Assembly: GCA_030425045.1 (NCBI GenBank)
Contig: JAUHVL010000018.1
Span: 1-56,662, forward strand
DNA: 56,662 nt
Source: a bacterium
GTDB taxonomy: Bacteria; Bdellovibrionota; Bacteriovoracia; Bacteriovoracales; Bacteriovoracaceae
Reading direction: 5' to 3'
Positions 43,748 through 51,393 of this stretch are shown in pieces. Every line of letters begins with the position of its first letter. The first letter of the stretch is position 1. The position numbers and the translations under genes are program-made. The notes below the pieces were generated by a model. That model was not told the DNA's origin. It saw only the letters and a program-made list of their open reading frames with translations, and did no database searches.

Positions 43748-43770
43748 AGCGATCATCTTAATAGATCGCT
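43748..43770 (+). promoter_or_regulatory. hairpin abutting the pilin ribosome binding site
   Basis: AGCGATC (43748-43754) pairs exactly with GATCGCT (43764-43770), 7 bp with a 9-base loop, and the ribosome binding site aaggag follows immediately. This could shield or expose the site, or stabilise the messenger. It is not followed by T residues, so it is not a terminator. Confidence 0.4.
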
Positions 43771-43782
43771 AAGGAGTTAAAA

Positions 43783-44328
43783 ATGAAGACACTACAAAGT
43801 AGTAAAGGTTTTACGTTAGTAGAGCTTATGGTTGTGGTAGCAATTATCGGTGTTCTCACCTCAGTAGCTATTCCCAACTTCAGACGTTATCAAGCTAAAT
43901 CAAAAACTTCGGAAGCTAAAATTGCTCTAGCGGGAATTTACTCTGCTGAGACTACAATGCAATCTGATTATGATCACTTTGCAACTTGTCTTAACAAGGC
44001 CGGCTTCACAGTTGGAGCTAACCGTTATTATGTTCAAGGTTTTGCAGCGACAAATAATACCGCCAACGGTCTTGTCAGAGGTGAAGGTGGAGATTGTCCC
44101 GACGGTGCTACTTTTAGATATGCTTCTCAGAAAAATGTCGGTGGCGTAAGACTTTCAAATGCTAACTTTTCAACTCAACTTGCTACCGCTGTTGTGAACA
44201 ACACTGGTGAAACCTTCATTGCCGGTGCTGGTGGCTATATCGACTCAAACAATAATACCGCTGCCACTGCTAGTCTTTGGACTATGGACAATAACAAAAA
44301 CCTTGTTCAAGTGAGAATGGGTTACTAA
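43783..44328 (+). CDS. type IV pilin-like protein
   Basis: 181 residues with a textbook class-III (prepilin) signal: KG^FTLVELMVVVAIIGVL, glutamate at +5 of the mature protein, eight-residue leader, then a hydrophobic helix and the IPNFRRYQAKSKTSEAK continuation. The globular part has two cysteines that could form the D-region disulphide. Prepilin peptidase would cleave after Gly9. Whether it is a major pilin (PilA) or a minor/pseudopilin cannot be decided, since no assembly genes are nearby. The ribosome binding site aaggag is excellent and preceded by a hairpin. Its end overlaps the cNMP-binding gene on the other strand by 4 bases. Confidence 0.9.
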   Translation: MKTLQSSKGFTLVELMVVVAIIGVLTSVAIPNFRRYQAKSKTSEAKIALAGIYSAETTMQSDYDHFATCLNKAGFTVGANRYYVQGFAATNNTANGLVRGEGGDCPDGATFRYASQKNVGGVRLSNANFSTQLATAVVNNTGETFIAGAGGYIDSNNNTAATASLWTMDNNKNLVQVRMGY

Positions 44329-45419
44329 TATTTCCCCTTACCATCAGCAGCTTTTGACTCGTTTAAGTCTTTGATTGCTAACATTAAAACGATGGAAGGA
44401 TAAATATTTTTTAACTTTTCGAAGTTGATTACAGAAGTGAGTTTATTACCACTTCCCACAATTATATCTTCACAAAGACCTGCATCGACGGCGTCTTTAA
44501 GTGACTCTTCAGATATTTTTAAATTGGCCGATCTCATCTCTGTTACTATCTCTGAAATATCAGCTTCGACACGGGGACCGCTGGCCCCAGATTTTCTTAG
44601 CCAATTTAAAATGAACTTTAAAAAAGTGGCACAGTCTTTAGAGATATTGAGTTTCTTTGAATCTTCTAACATTTTTTGAGTATTAAAAAAGACCAGCATA
44701 TTGCGAAGATCTTCGGGGTTATACATATGAACCATTTTCGGAAGACCATCTTCATCTTTACCAATTTTTAATATATCAGCAGCCTTCAAGAGGTTTAAGA
44801 ACTCTTCAAACTTTACTTCAGCTAAGGCATACACGTCATAAAGATAAAACTTCAAACGATTCATATGAATCTCCCAATGAGATTCTTTTTTTGTCCCGTG
44901 ATTTTTAGTGGCCAAATATAACGTCGATAACATTTTTATAATATCGGCGTTATGTAAAAAGACATAACCGGCAACCTTCCCGCCAGTTCCATAACCAACG
45001 GAGTTCCCTTCAAGTTCTTTCACTTTATCATTTGTTTTTCTTAAACGATCGGCAAGAGTATTAATAATGGTTTTAAACCAGGGGTTTAAACCTTCAATTG
45101 TTTTAGCAAAGGCCAAGAAGGAAATTTCCACCACTTCAGTTTTAACCATCGCTGCAGCTGAACAACTTCTTCTTCGACTTTTCTCATCGAAATAGGCCAT
45201 CTCACCAAGCACTTCCCCCGATCTTAAAATCGCAAGGTCGATAAAACCTTTTCCTTTTGGTTTATAAAGCCTTAGCTGTCCCGACTGAATAATATAAAGA
45301 GATTCCGCTACATCATTTTCATGAAAAAGAACATCACCCGCCTCAAAGGTTTTTATCCCCGATTTTTTAGAAGCAGCTTTTTTCTTTTTACTGGCAATTT
45401 TTGTAACTTTTGTATTCAC
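44325..45419 (-). CDS. cyclic-nucleotide-binding domain protein
   Basis: A lysine-rich N-terminus (about 1-22) is followed by a CAP-family sensor domain (about 23-140): FHENDVAESLYIIQSGQLRL, IDLAILRSGEVLGEMAYFDE, with the phosphate-binding cassette only loosely kept. The remaining ~200 residues are helical with no clear HTH; a winged-helix module cannot be excluded. It may bind cAMP, c-di-GMP or another ligand and act by protein contact. The start is GTG, sharing one base with the thiolase stop. Linked to fatty-acid genes by this overlap only. Confidence 0.82.
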   Translation of the reverse strand: MNTKVTKIASKKKKAASKKSGIKTFEAGDVLFHENDVAESLYIIQSGQLRLYKPKGKGFIDLAILRSGEVLGEMAYFDEKSRRRSCSAAAMVKTEVVEISFLAFAKTIEGLNPWFKTIINTLADRLRKTNDKVKELEGNSVGYGTGGKVAGYVFLHNADIIKMLSTLYLATKNHGTKKESHWEIHMNRLKFYLYDVYALAEVKFEEFLNLLKAADILKIGKDEDGLPKMVHMYNPEDLRNMLVFFNTQKMLEDSKKLNISKDCATFLKFILNWLRKSGASGPRVEADISEIVTEMRSANLKISEESLKDAVDAGLCEDIIVGSGNKLTSVINFEKLKNIYPSIVLMLAIKDLNESKAADGKGKY

Positions 45420-46582
45420 TAAACTCTCTCAATAATCATAGCGAGGGCTTCTCCCCCACCTATACAAATAGAGGCCATACCATACTTGGCATTTTTAACT
45501 TTCATAGCATTCATTAACGTCACAACAATTCTGGAACCGGAACAACCAATGGGATGGCCCAAGCTTACTCCACCACCAAAGATATTTACTTTGTCGTGAG
45601 CTAAGTTTAAATCTCTCATCGCGGCCATCGGTACAACGGCAAACGCCTCGTTAATTTCAAATAAGTCTATTTCATTAAAGTTAATTCCTGCAGCGTCAGC
45701 ACATTTTTTCATGGCCTCAACAGGAGCTGTGGTGAACCAAGTTGGGTTTTGAGCATGAGAAGCGTAAGATACAATTTTAAACTCAGCTTGATCTTTATAT
45801 TTTTCACCACCTAAAACAACGGCAGCTGCACCATCATTGATAGTCGAAGCGTTTGCCGCCGTAATGGTTCCACTTTTATCAAAAGCAGGTCTTAGTTGAG
45901 GGATTTTTTCAAAATTGGCCTTAAATGGTCCCTCATCAGTATCAACGACTTGTTCACCTTTTCTTGTTTTTACAGTGACAGCAGCAATCTCGTTTTTAAA
46001 ATGTCCCTGCTCAATTGCTTGCTGTGCTCTTTTAAAAGATTCAATCGAAAAAGAATCTTGTTCTTCACGTGTAAATTTATATTCGGTAGCACATTCTTCT
46101 GCACAATTACCCATAGGTCTGTCACTATAAACATCCCAAAGACCATCCCACTGCATAGAATCTTTCATGGCACTTCCACCAAACTTAACTCCCGTTCTAA
46201 ATCCTGGAATTAAATGAGGAGCTAAAGACATATTTTCCATTCCCCCAGAAACCACAAGTGAGCGGTATCCAGTTTGAATCGCTTGGGCCCCTTGAATGAT
46301 GGTCTGAAGACCTGAACCACAAACTTTGTTAATGGTCGAACAAGGAGTGGCCTCACTTAAACCAGCACTAAGAGCCGCTTGCCTGGCGGGAGCTTGCCCA
46401 ACTCCAGCTTGAACAACCTGACCCATAAAGACTTCTTCGACTTCTTGAGCATTAACTTTTCCTTTTTCAAGTGCTCCTCTAATCGCAACACCACCTAAAG
46501 TTGGGGCCGTTACTGTAGAAAGGGCTCCGAGAAAACTACCACTAGGAGTACGAGCTCCTGCCAAAATATAGGTGTCAGACAT
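45419..46582 (-). CDS. acetyl-CoA acetyltransferase (thiolase)
   Basis: 387 residues with the thiolase nucleophile C88 in INKVCGSGLQ, the NEAFAVVPM block, GGGVSLGHPIGCSGSRI (catalytic histidine) and the C-terminal ASICIGGGEA (second cysteine). It makes or cleaves acetoacetyl-CoA and longer 3-ketoacyl-CoA, completing the beta-oxidation set of this window. The good ribosome binding site aagga precedes the ATG. Biosynthetic versus degradative use cannot be told from sequence. Confidence 0.94.
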   Translation of the reverse strand: MSDTYILAGARTPSGSFLGALSTVTAPTLGGVAIRGALEKGKVNAQEVEEVFMGQVVQAGVGQAPARQAALSAGLSEATPCSTINKVCGSGLQTIIQGAQAIQTGYRSLVVSGGMENMSLAPHLIPGFRTGVKFGGSAMKDSMQWDGLWDVYSDRPMGNCAEECATEYKFTREEQDSFSIESFKRAQQAIEQGHFKNEIAAVTVKTRKGEQVVDTDEGPFKANFEKIPQLRPAFDKSGTITAANASTINDGAAAVVLGGEKYKDQAEFKIVSYASHAQNPTWFTTAPVEAMKKCADAAGINFNEIDLFEINEAFAVVPMAAMRDLNLAHDKVNIFGGGVSLGHPIGCSGSRIVVTLMNAMKVKNAKYGMASICIGGGEALAMIIERV

Positions 46583-46660
46583 GTCTTTTCCTTTGAATAA
46601 ATTTCAATAAATTATACTCACTCGTTGGGAAACTGGAAAGCTTGTAAGCACGATAACTAT

Positions 46661-46675
46661 GCGGTAAAGTACCGC
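46661..46675 (+). promoter_or_regulatory. small perfect hairpin in the divergent promoter region
   Basis: GCGGTA (46661-46666) pairs with TACCGC (46670-46675), loop AAG. It lies 47 bases before the ATG of the small frameshifted gene and may be an operator or leader hairpin; there is nothing else to support it. Confidence 0.2.
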
Positions 46676-46721
46676 GTTAAATTAAGCTAACAGCGAATAA
46701 CTTATTAAATAGAGGGTAAAA

Positions 46722-47161
46722 ATGCTTTCGAGAAAAAATCAAGAATCAGCTCCTAATTTCTTACCACTAGAATGGCAGCAAAAAATTGAAACTCTCTTGT
46801 TTGAAATTTACAAAGCACAGTGTCAAAAAGATAGCTCAGGCTTCCAAGTTCATGGCATCACCTACCCCAATGAAGTCTTTTTGAGCGTGTCTTATGTAAA
46901 CCTCAAATCCCCAACAAGTACCCCCTACACATTACTCATAAGCGCAGACCTAGATGATAAACCGATCCTCTTAAAACGATGGATCATCTTGTCGACTCTG
47001 TGGGGATGCTACTCGATCATTTTTTTCAATCTGATGATAGAGAAATCGAAACCAGATGGAATGAAATTGACTTTCAAAAAATTAAAATACACTACCGAAC
47101 AACTCGTGAGAATATCTCTCTTACTATTGAGGCCAATAAAATTTTAGAGGAAAACAGTTAA
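46722..47161 (+). CDS. small cytoplasmic protein gene, apparently frameshifted near 46970
   Basis: A good ribosome binding site (gaggg) precedes an ATG whose frame reads like a genuine protein up to about residue 85 (ISADLDDKPILLK). After ttaaaacga at 46969-46977 that frame turns into improbable sequence and stops at 47147. The -1 frame then reads TMDHLVDSVGMLLDHFFQ and continues protein-like to the stop at 47161. One extra A in the aaaa run, or a -1 shift, gives a single ~147-residue protein. No family recognised. The tetra-A context does not fit a standard slippery heptamer, so an old one-base deletion or a sequence error is as likely as programmed shifting. Confidence 0.6.
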
Positions 47162-47166
47162 GAAAC

Positions 47167-48117
47167 TTATTCGTCGTAAACAGGTTTTGACCCTGTCTTT
47201 GTTTCGTAAGCAATAACTTGATCATCGTCATCAGAAGCAGATTCATCATCAATTGAATCATCAATGTCTTCAACGTCATCAATATCCATGGCCTTTAAGG
47301 CAGAGAAGAATACGCTGTCATCAGACATATCTTTAAAAACAGATTCAATATACTTCGATGGATATTTCTCAACAAGTGACTTGATACTATCTTGAAGTTC
47401 TCCCGTCATCAGGACTTCTTGCTTACGCTTAATATCTTTCCAGTTTTTTATATAGTGAAATCGGCAATAACCGGCGGTTGTAGCAGGAGAATCACATCCC
47501 TTTTCAAAACAATCACCGGAATGAGAATCAAAAAAGTCTAAGCTATAGACGACACTATAAACATCATCAAAGCTGTGATCTTTGGCGATGCTTGCAACTT
47601 CATTCGTAATTTCTTGCTTTACAGCTTTTTCTTCAGCAGCTGCCGCTTTTTTCGATTTAGCATTCGTCTTTTTTTCTTCAGCTTTAGGTGCAGGTGCTTT
47701 TTTCGCTTCAGCCTTTGCTGCCGTTTTTTTAGGTGCAGCTTTTTTTGCCGGAGCTTTTTTAGTAACTTTTTTCGTCGTTTTCTTAGCAACTTTTTTTGCT
47801 GTTTTTTTGGCGACTTTCTTCGCTACTTTTTTCTTTGCTGTTTTTTTAGCTGTTTTCTTTGCCGTTTTTTTGGCAGCTTTTTTAGCGACCTTTTTCTTGG
47901 CAACTTTCTTTGAGGTTTTCTTAGCTGTTTTCTTTGCTGTTTTTTTGGCAGCTTTTTTCGTTGCTTTTTTTGCTGTTTTTTTAGCAGCTTTCTTTGCTGT
48001 CTTTTTCTTTGTAACTTTCTTGGTAGCTTTTTTTGCCGTTTTCTTGGCGGTCTTTTTCTTAGCCGTCTTTTTTGTTACTTTTTTTGATGTTTTTTTCTTA
48101 GCAGCTTTTTTTGCCAT
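47167..48117 (-). CDS. histone-H1-like Lys/Ala-rich protein with a C-terminal CCCH zinc motif
   Basis: Residues 2 to about 165 are an almost pure series of AKKTAKK, KKVAKK and KKAAKK repeats, as in histone-H1-like nucleoid proteins, and should coat DNA. The C-terminal ~120 residues are different: an acidic tail and, around 200-220, CFEKGCDSPATTAGYCRFH, a C-X4-C-X8-C-X2-H pattern that could bind zinc. Fusion of these two parts is unusual. The frame runs up to 48156, but the ATG at 48117 starts MAKKAAKKK and has gagagg eight bases before it, so it is preferred (316 residues). Overlapping ORFs on the other strand are codon shadows of the repeats. Confidence 0.85.
   Translation of the reverse strand: MAKKAAKKKTSKKVTKKTAKKKTAKKTAKKATKKVTKKKTAKKAAKKTAKKATKKAAKKTAKKTAKKTSKKVAKKKVAKKAAKKTAKKTAKKTAKKKVAKKVAKKTAKKVAKKTTKKVTKKAPAKKAAPKKTAAKAEAKKAPAPKAEEKKTNAKSKKAAAAEEKAVKQEITNEVASIAKDHSFDDVYSVVYSLDFFDSHSGDCFEKGCDSPATTAGYCRFHYIKNWKDIKRKQEVLMTGELQDSIKSLVEKYPSKYIESVFKDMSDDSVFFSALKAMDIDDVEDIDDSIDDESASDDDDQVIAYETKTGSKPVYDE
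47640..48117 (-). repeat. imperfect tandem repeats coding AKK-type units
   Basis: On the minus strand the DNA is a run of imperfect units of 9-15 bases built on gct/aag/aaa codons. Codon variation among units is high, which argues against very recent expansion, but unit number could still vary between strains. Confidence 0.7.
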
Positions 48118-48160
48118 TTTCTTAACCTCTCGAAGGATTGAGTCTACAATTTTCATCTTC

Positions 48161-49303
48161 TTAACGCAAGTCTTTCAACTCTTCAGAAGCAATGACTAAT
48201 CTTTGAACCTCAGAGGTTCCTTCATAAATTTCAGTAATTTTTGCGTCCCTAAAATATCTCTCAACAGGATATTCTTTTACATAACCATTTCCACCTAAAA
48301 CCTGAATCGCTTTTGTGGTGGTCCACATAGCAGCTTCAGAGGCAAAAACCTTAGCGTGCGCCGCTTCTTTATTATAAGGGAGGTCTCGATCTTTCAACGC
48401 ACTAGCATGAGATACAAGTAATCGGCTAGCCGCAATTTTTGTACTCATATCAGCCAAGATAAATTGAATTGCCTGTAAATCACCAATTGGTTTTCCAAAC
48501 TGTACCCTTTCAAGAGAATACTTTTTAGCATAACGAAAAGCGCCTTCAGCAATTCCAAGAGCTTGTGCAGCAATACCAATTCTTCCCCCGGCCAATGTTG
48601 CCATGGCGACACGAAAGCCTTTTTCTTCTGGCCCAAGTAAGTTTTCCTTAGGCACTTTCACATTCTCTAATACGATTTGAGTCGTCGAAGAACCTTTAAT
48701 ACCTAACTTGTCTTCTTCCTTTTGAACTAAAAATCCATCACTTTCACATTCAACGATAAAAGCGCTTATTCCCTTGTAGTTATCGGTCTTTTTTGTTTTC
48801 GCAAAGACGATCGCAATCTTTGCTTCTTTACCATTGGTGATCCAATTCTTTGTTCCATTTAAAACGTAATGATCACCTTTATCATCAGCATAAGTTGTTA
48901 AGGAACCAGCATCAGTTCCCGCACCAGGCTCACTCAGACAAAAACATCCAATTGTTTCCCCAGCGGCCATTTTTGGTAGGTATTTTTTCTTCTGCTCTTC
49001 GTTTCCAAAAGCAATGATCGGCCAACTCGCCAAACTACAATGGGCAGAAACTAAAACTCCTGTAGAAGCACAATTCCTTGAAAGCTCTTCAATTAAAATT
49101 GAGTACGAAGTGTAGTCCATCCCAGCGCCACCATACTCTTCAGGAATATAACAACCCATAAAACCGTTTTCAGCCAGTTTTCCTACAAGTTCTTCAGGGA
49201 TTTTTCCATTGCGGTCTATAGACTCGGCAAGAGGTGCGACTTCAGAGTCACTGAACTTAGCAATCATTTCTCTAATTTCTTTGTGTTCTAACGATTCAAT
49301 CAT
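48161..49303 (-). CDS. acyl-CoA dehydrogenase, butyryl/short-chain type
   Basis: 380 residues, full family set: CFCLSEPGAGTDAGSL, GTKNWITNGKEA, ERVQFGKPIGDLQA, LGGNGYVKEYPVERYFRDA, and the catalytic glutamate in EIYEGTSEVQ. Probably short-chain (butyryl-CoA) given its operon with enoyl-CoA hydratase and 3-hydroxybutyryl-CoA dehydrogenase. It starts 2 bases after the hydratase stop and is followed by the histone-like gene on the same strand. Confidence 0.93.
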   Translation of the reverse strand: MIESLEHKEIREMIAKFSDSEVAPLAESIDRNGKIPEELVGKLAENGFMGCYIPEEYGGAGMDYTSYSILIEELSRNCASTGVLVSAHCSLASWPIIAFGNEEQKKKYLPKMAAGETIGCFCLSEPGAGTDAGSLTTYADDKGDHYVLNGTKNWITNGKEAKIAIVFAKTKKTDNYKGISAFIVECESDGFLVQKEEDKLGIKGSSTTQIVLENVKVPKENLLGPEEKGFRVAMATLAGGRIGIAAQALGIAEGAFRYAKKYSLERVQFGKPIGDLQAIQFILADMSTKIAASRLLVSHASALKDRDLPYNKEAAHAKVFASEAAMWTTTKAIQVLGGNGYVKEYPVERYFRDAKITEIYEGTSEVQRLVIASEELKDLR

Positions 49304-49305
49304 AA

Positions 49306-50109
49306 CTATTTCCCTGTAAAGTTTGGAGAACGCTTTTCAATGAAAGCAAGAGTTCCCTCTTTCATATCTTCTGTTGCAAAGCTTGAAGCAAAGTAATTTA
49401 ACTCGGAATCTAAACCCTTCTCAACTTCAATATCAACACCTTTATTAACGGCCATTTTTGAATGATAAATCGCCATCGGTGAATTCTTTGCCATTTTATT
49501 AATTGTCTTCATGGCCGCTGCCATAAGTTCTTCTTTATTAGTGAAGAGCTTAGTCACAAGACCCATTTCATAGGCCCTTTGTGCTGTTATATTTTCACCT
49601 GTAAAAATAAACTCTTTTGCTCTATTGCGACCAACAATGCGAGCTAACCTTTGAGTTCCACCAAAGCCAGGAATCAAACCAAGCTTAACTTCTGGCTGAC
49701 CAAAAATACTTGCTTCAGTGGCATAGATAAAATCGCAAGACATGGCCATCTCACAACCACCGCCAAGAGCAAATCCATTGACCGCAGCGATCACAGGAAT
49801 TGGCATATTTTCAATTGATAATGTTAAATCTTGACCTAGTTTTCCAAATTTCTTGGCCGTCTCAAGATCCATTTCAGTCATCTCTTTAATATCTGCGCCA
49901 GCAATAAATGCTTTTTCCCCTGCTCCAGTCAAAATGAGACCTTTCAAGCCCCAGTCTTTGTTAGAGTCTTTGATTTCTTCTAATAGTTGCGTCAACTCTC
50001 CCAGAACTTGCTCACTGAGAGCATTAAGTTTTTTCTCACGATTAATTGTAATAATACCGACTTCATCTTTTTGTTCGAAAAGAATCGTTTCAAAATTACT
50101 GATACTCAT
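49306..50109 (-). CDS. enoyl-CoA hydratase (crotonase)
   Basis: 267 residues with the crotonase blocks KALILTGAGEKAFIAGADIKEM-type oxyanion region (here FIAGADIKEM), NGFALGGGCEMAMSCDF with catalytic glutamate, and EVKLGLIPGFGGTQRL with the second glutamate. It hydrates 2-enoyl-CoA. The frame extends upstream to a TTG at 50136, but ATG 50109 with agagg five bases before it is the likely start; it overlaps the 3' end of the dehydrogenase gene by 14 bases. Confidence 0.93.
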   Translation of the reverse strand: MSISNFETILFEQKDEVGIITINREKKLNALSEQVLGELTQLLEEIKDSNKDWGLKGLILTGAGEKAFIAGADIKEMTEMDLETAKKFGKLGQDLTLSIENMPIPVIAAVNGFALGGGCEMAMSCDFIYATEASIFGQPEVKLGLIPGFGGTQRLARIVGRNRAKEFIFTGENITAQRAYEMGLVTKLFTNKEELMAAAMKTINKMAKNSPMAIYHSKMAVNKGVDIEVEKGLDSELNYFASSFATEDMKEGTLAFIEKRSPNFTGK

Positions 50110-50950
50110 AAAAACCTCTACCTGACTTTCTTCCAAGTCTTCCTGCTAAAACATAATTTCTTAGAAGTGGACAAGGACGATATTTAGAATCCCCAAGACC
50201 TTCGTGAAGAACTTCCATAATGGCCAAACAAGTATCGAGTCCAATAAAGTCCGCTAGCTCCAACGGTCCCATTGGCTGGTTACATCCCAACTTCATACCA
50301 GTATCAATATCCTCAGCTGATGCCACTCCCTCAAAAAGCGTATAAACAGCTTCATTAATCATAGGCATAAGAATACGATTAATGGCAAAGCCTGCGAGAT
50401 CGTTTACTTTAATAAAAGTTTTCCCCATGTCGACGGCAACTTTTTCAACAGCTGTAAAAGTTTCATCTGTCGTTTCAAGTCCTCTTATTCCCTCAACCAG
50501 TTTCATCACGGGAACAGGATTCATAAAATGCATTCCGGCGACCAGACCAGGTCTAGACGTTACGGCCGCAATTTCTGTGATTGAAATTGAAGATGTATTG
50601 GTCGCTAAAATCGCATTCGTTTTTGCAATTTCATCGAGTCTTTTAAAAATTTCAAATTTTATTTTCTTATTCTCTGTAGCAGCCTCGATAATGAGATCGC
50701 ATTGAGCAAGGTCGTTCATTTCAGTAGAAAAGCTAAGATTGGACATGGTTAAGTCAGCTTTTGACTGATCCCATTTTTCTTTTGCCACCCCTTTATCCAT
50801 CTGTTTTTGGATAAAAGACTGAGCGAAACCTAAAGCCTCTTCAGATATATCAGACAACTGAACCTGATATCCACTCATAGCTGCTACTTGAGCTATACCT
50901 CGGCCCATCTGACCAGCACCAACGATTCCAACTTTCTCAATATGACTCAT
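50096..50950 (-). CDS. 3-hydroxybutyryl-CoA dehydrogenase
   Basis: 284 residues with NAD-binding GIVGAGQMGRGIAQVAA, ATNTSSISITEIAA, GMHFMNPVPVMKLVEGI (catalytic histidine) and the C-terminal DNPMGPLELADF-like GCNQPMGPLELADFIGLD. It oxidises 3-hydroxyacyl-CoA after the hydratase. An in-frame GTG at 50959 is possible, but ATG 50950 with aaggtg about six bases before it is preferred. First gene of the operon with hydratase and acyl-CoA dehydrogenase. Confidence 0.94.
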   Translation of the reverse strand: MSHIEKVGIVGAGQMGRGIAQVAAMSGYQVQLSDISEEALGFAQSFIQKQMDKGVAKEKWDQSKADLTMSNLSFSTEMNDLAQCDLIIEAATENKKIKFEIFKRLDEIAKTNAILATNTSSISITEIAAVTSRPGLVAGMHFMNPVPVMKLVEGIRGLETTDETFTAVEKVAVDMGKTFIKVNDLAGFAINRILMPMINEAVYTLFEGVASAEDIDTGMKLGCNQPMGPLELADFIGLDTCLAIMEVLHEGLGDSKYRPCPLLRNYVLAGRLGRKSGRGFYEYQ

Positions 50951-51021
50951 CGCGCACACCTTCTTACTCTGTAAAAATTTTCGTGATAATAACGATATAA
51001 AGACCCTAGATCAATTATTTC

Positions 51022-51050
51022 TTGCAAAGTTTGACAATTTAGTCTAAAAA
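51022..51050 (+). promoter_or_regulatory. rpsT promoter candidate
   Basis: TTGCAA (51022-51027), 17 bases, TAAAAA (51045-51050), about 70 bases before the rpsT start. A perfect TTGACA at 51031-51036 has no -10 at the correct distance, so it is probably not used as a -35. Confidence 0.35.
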
Positions 51051-51119
51051 ATTCTCTCGTGTTAAACAAAGCACAATATTAATTAGTGATTAATAACTAG
51101 AATAATAAGGGAGTGGATT

Positions 51120-51380
51120 GTGCCACATCATAAGTCAGCAAAAAAACGTGTTCGTCAAACAAAAGTAAGAACGGCGAGAAATTCTTCTATCATGTCTGAG
51201 ACGAGAACGGCGATCAAAAAGGTTCGTTCAGCAATCGCAGATAAAGACAAGTCAACTGCTGCTTCACTTCTGACAAATGCTCAAGCTCTTCTTGCAAAGC
51301 TTTCTAAAAAAGGAATTATCAAGCCTAATACTGCAGCAAGAAAGACTTCAAGGTTATCAAGCCAAATCAACGGTCTTTAA
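51120..51380 (+). CDS. rpsT: 30S ribosomal protein S20
   Basis: 86 basic residues starting MPHHKSAKKRVRQ, the typical S20 beginning, with LLAKLSKKGIIKPNTAARKTSRL near the end. S20 binds 16S rRNA early in 30S assembly. The start codon is GTG (51120) after agggagtgg; non-ATG starts are common for rpsT and are used in autoregulation in E. coli. It is followed by a strong terminator lying inside the 3' end of holA. Confidence 0.97.
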   Translation: MPHHKSAKKRVRQTKVRTARNSSIMSETRTAIKKVRSAIADKDKSTAASLLTNAQALLAKLSKKGIIKPNTAARKTSRLSSQINGL

Positions 51381-51393
51381 CCTTAAATTAAAT

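Noticed and set aside
46966-46978. Programmed -1 frameshift site in the small gene at 46722
   Set aside because: C TTA AAA does not follow the X XXY YYZ rule, so recoding is not claimed; an indel is the simpler reading.
47640-48117. CRISPR-like array
   Set aside because: The periodicity comes from coding AKK units of variable length without spacers; no cas genes.
47582-48199. Long plus-strand ORFs (112 and 205 residues) opposite the histone-like gene
   Set aside because: They are Phe/Leu/Ala-rich mirror images of the AKK codon repeats and have no ribosome binding site.
51031-51036. Perfect TTGACA as the rpsT -35
   Set aside because: No acceptable -10 lies 16-18 bases after it.
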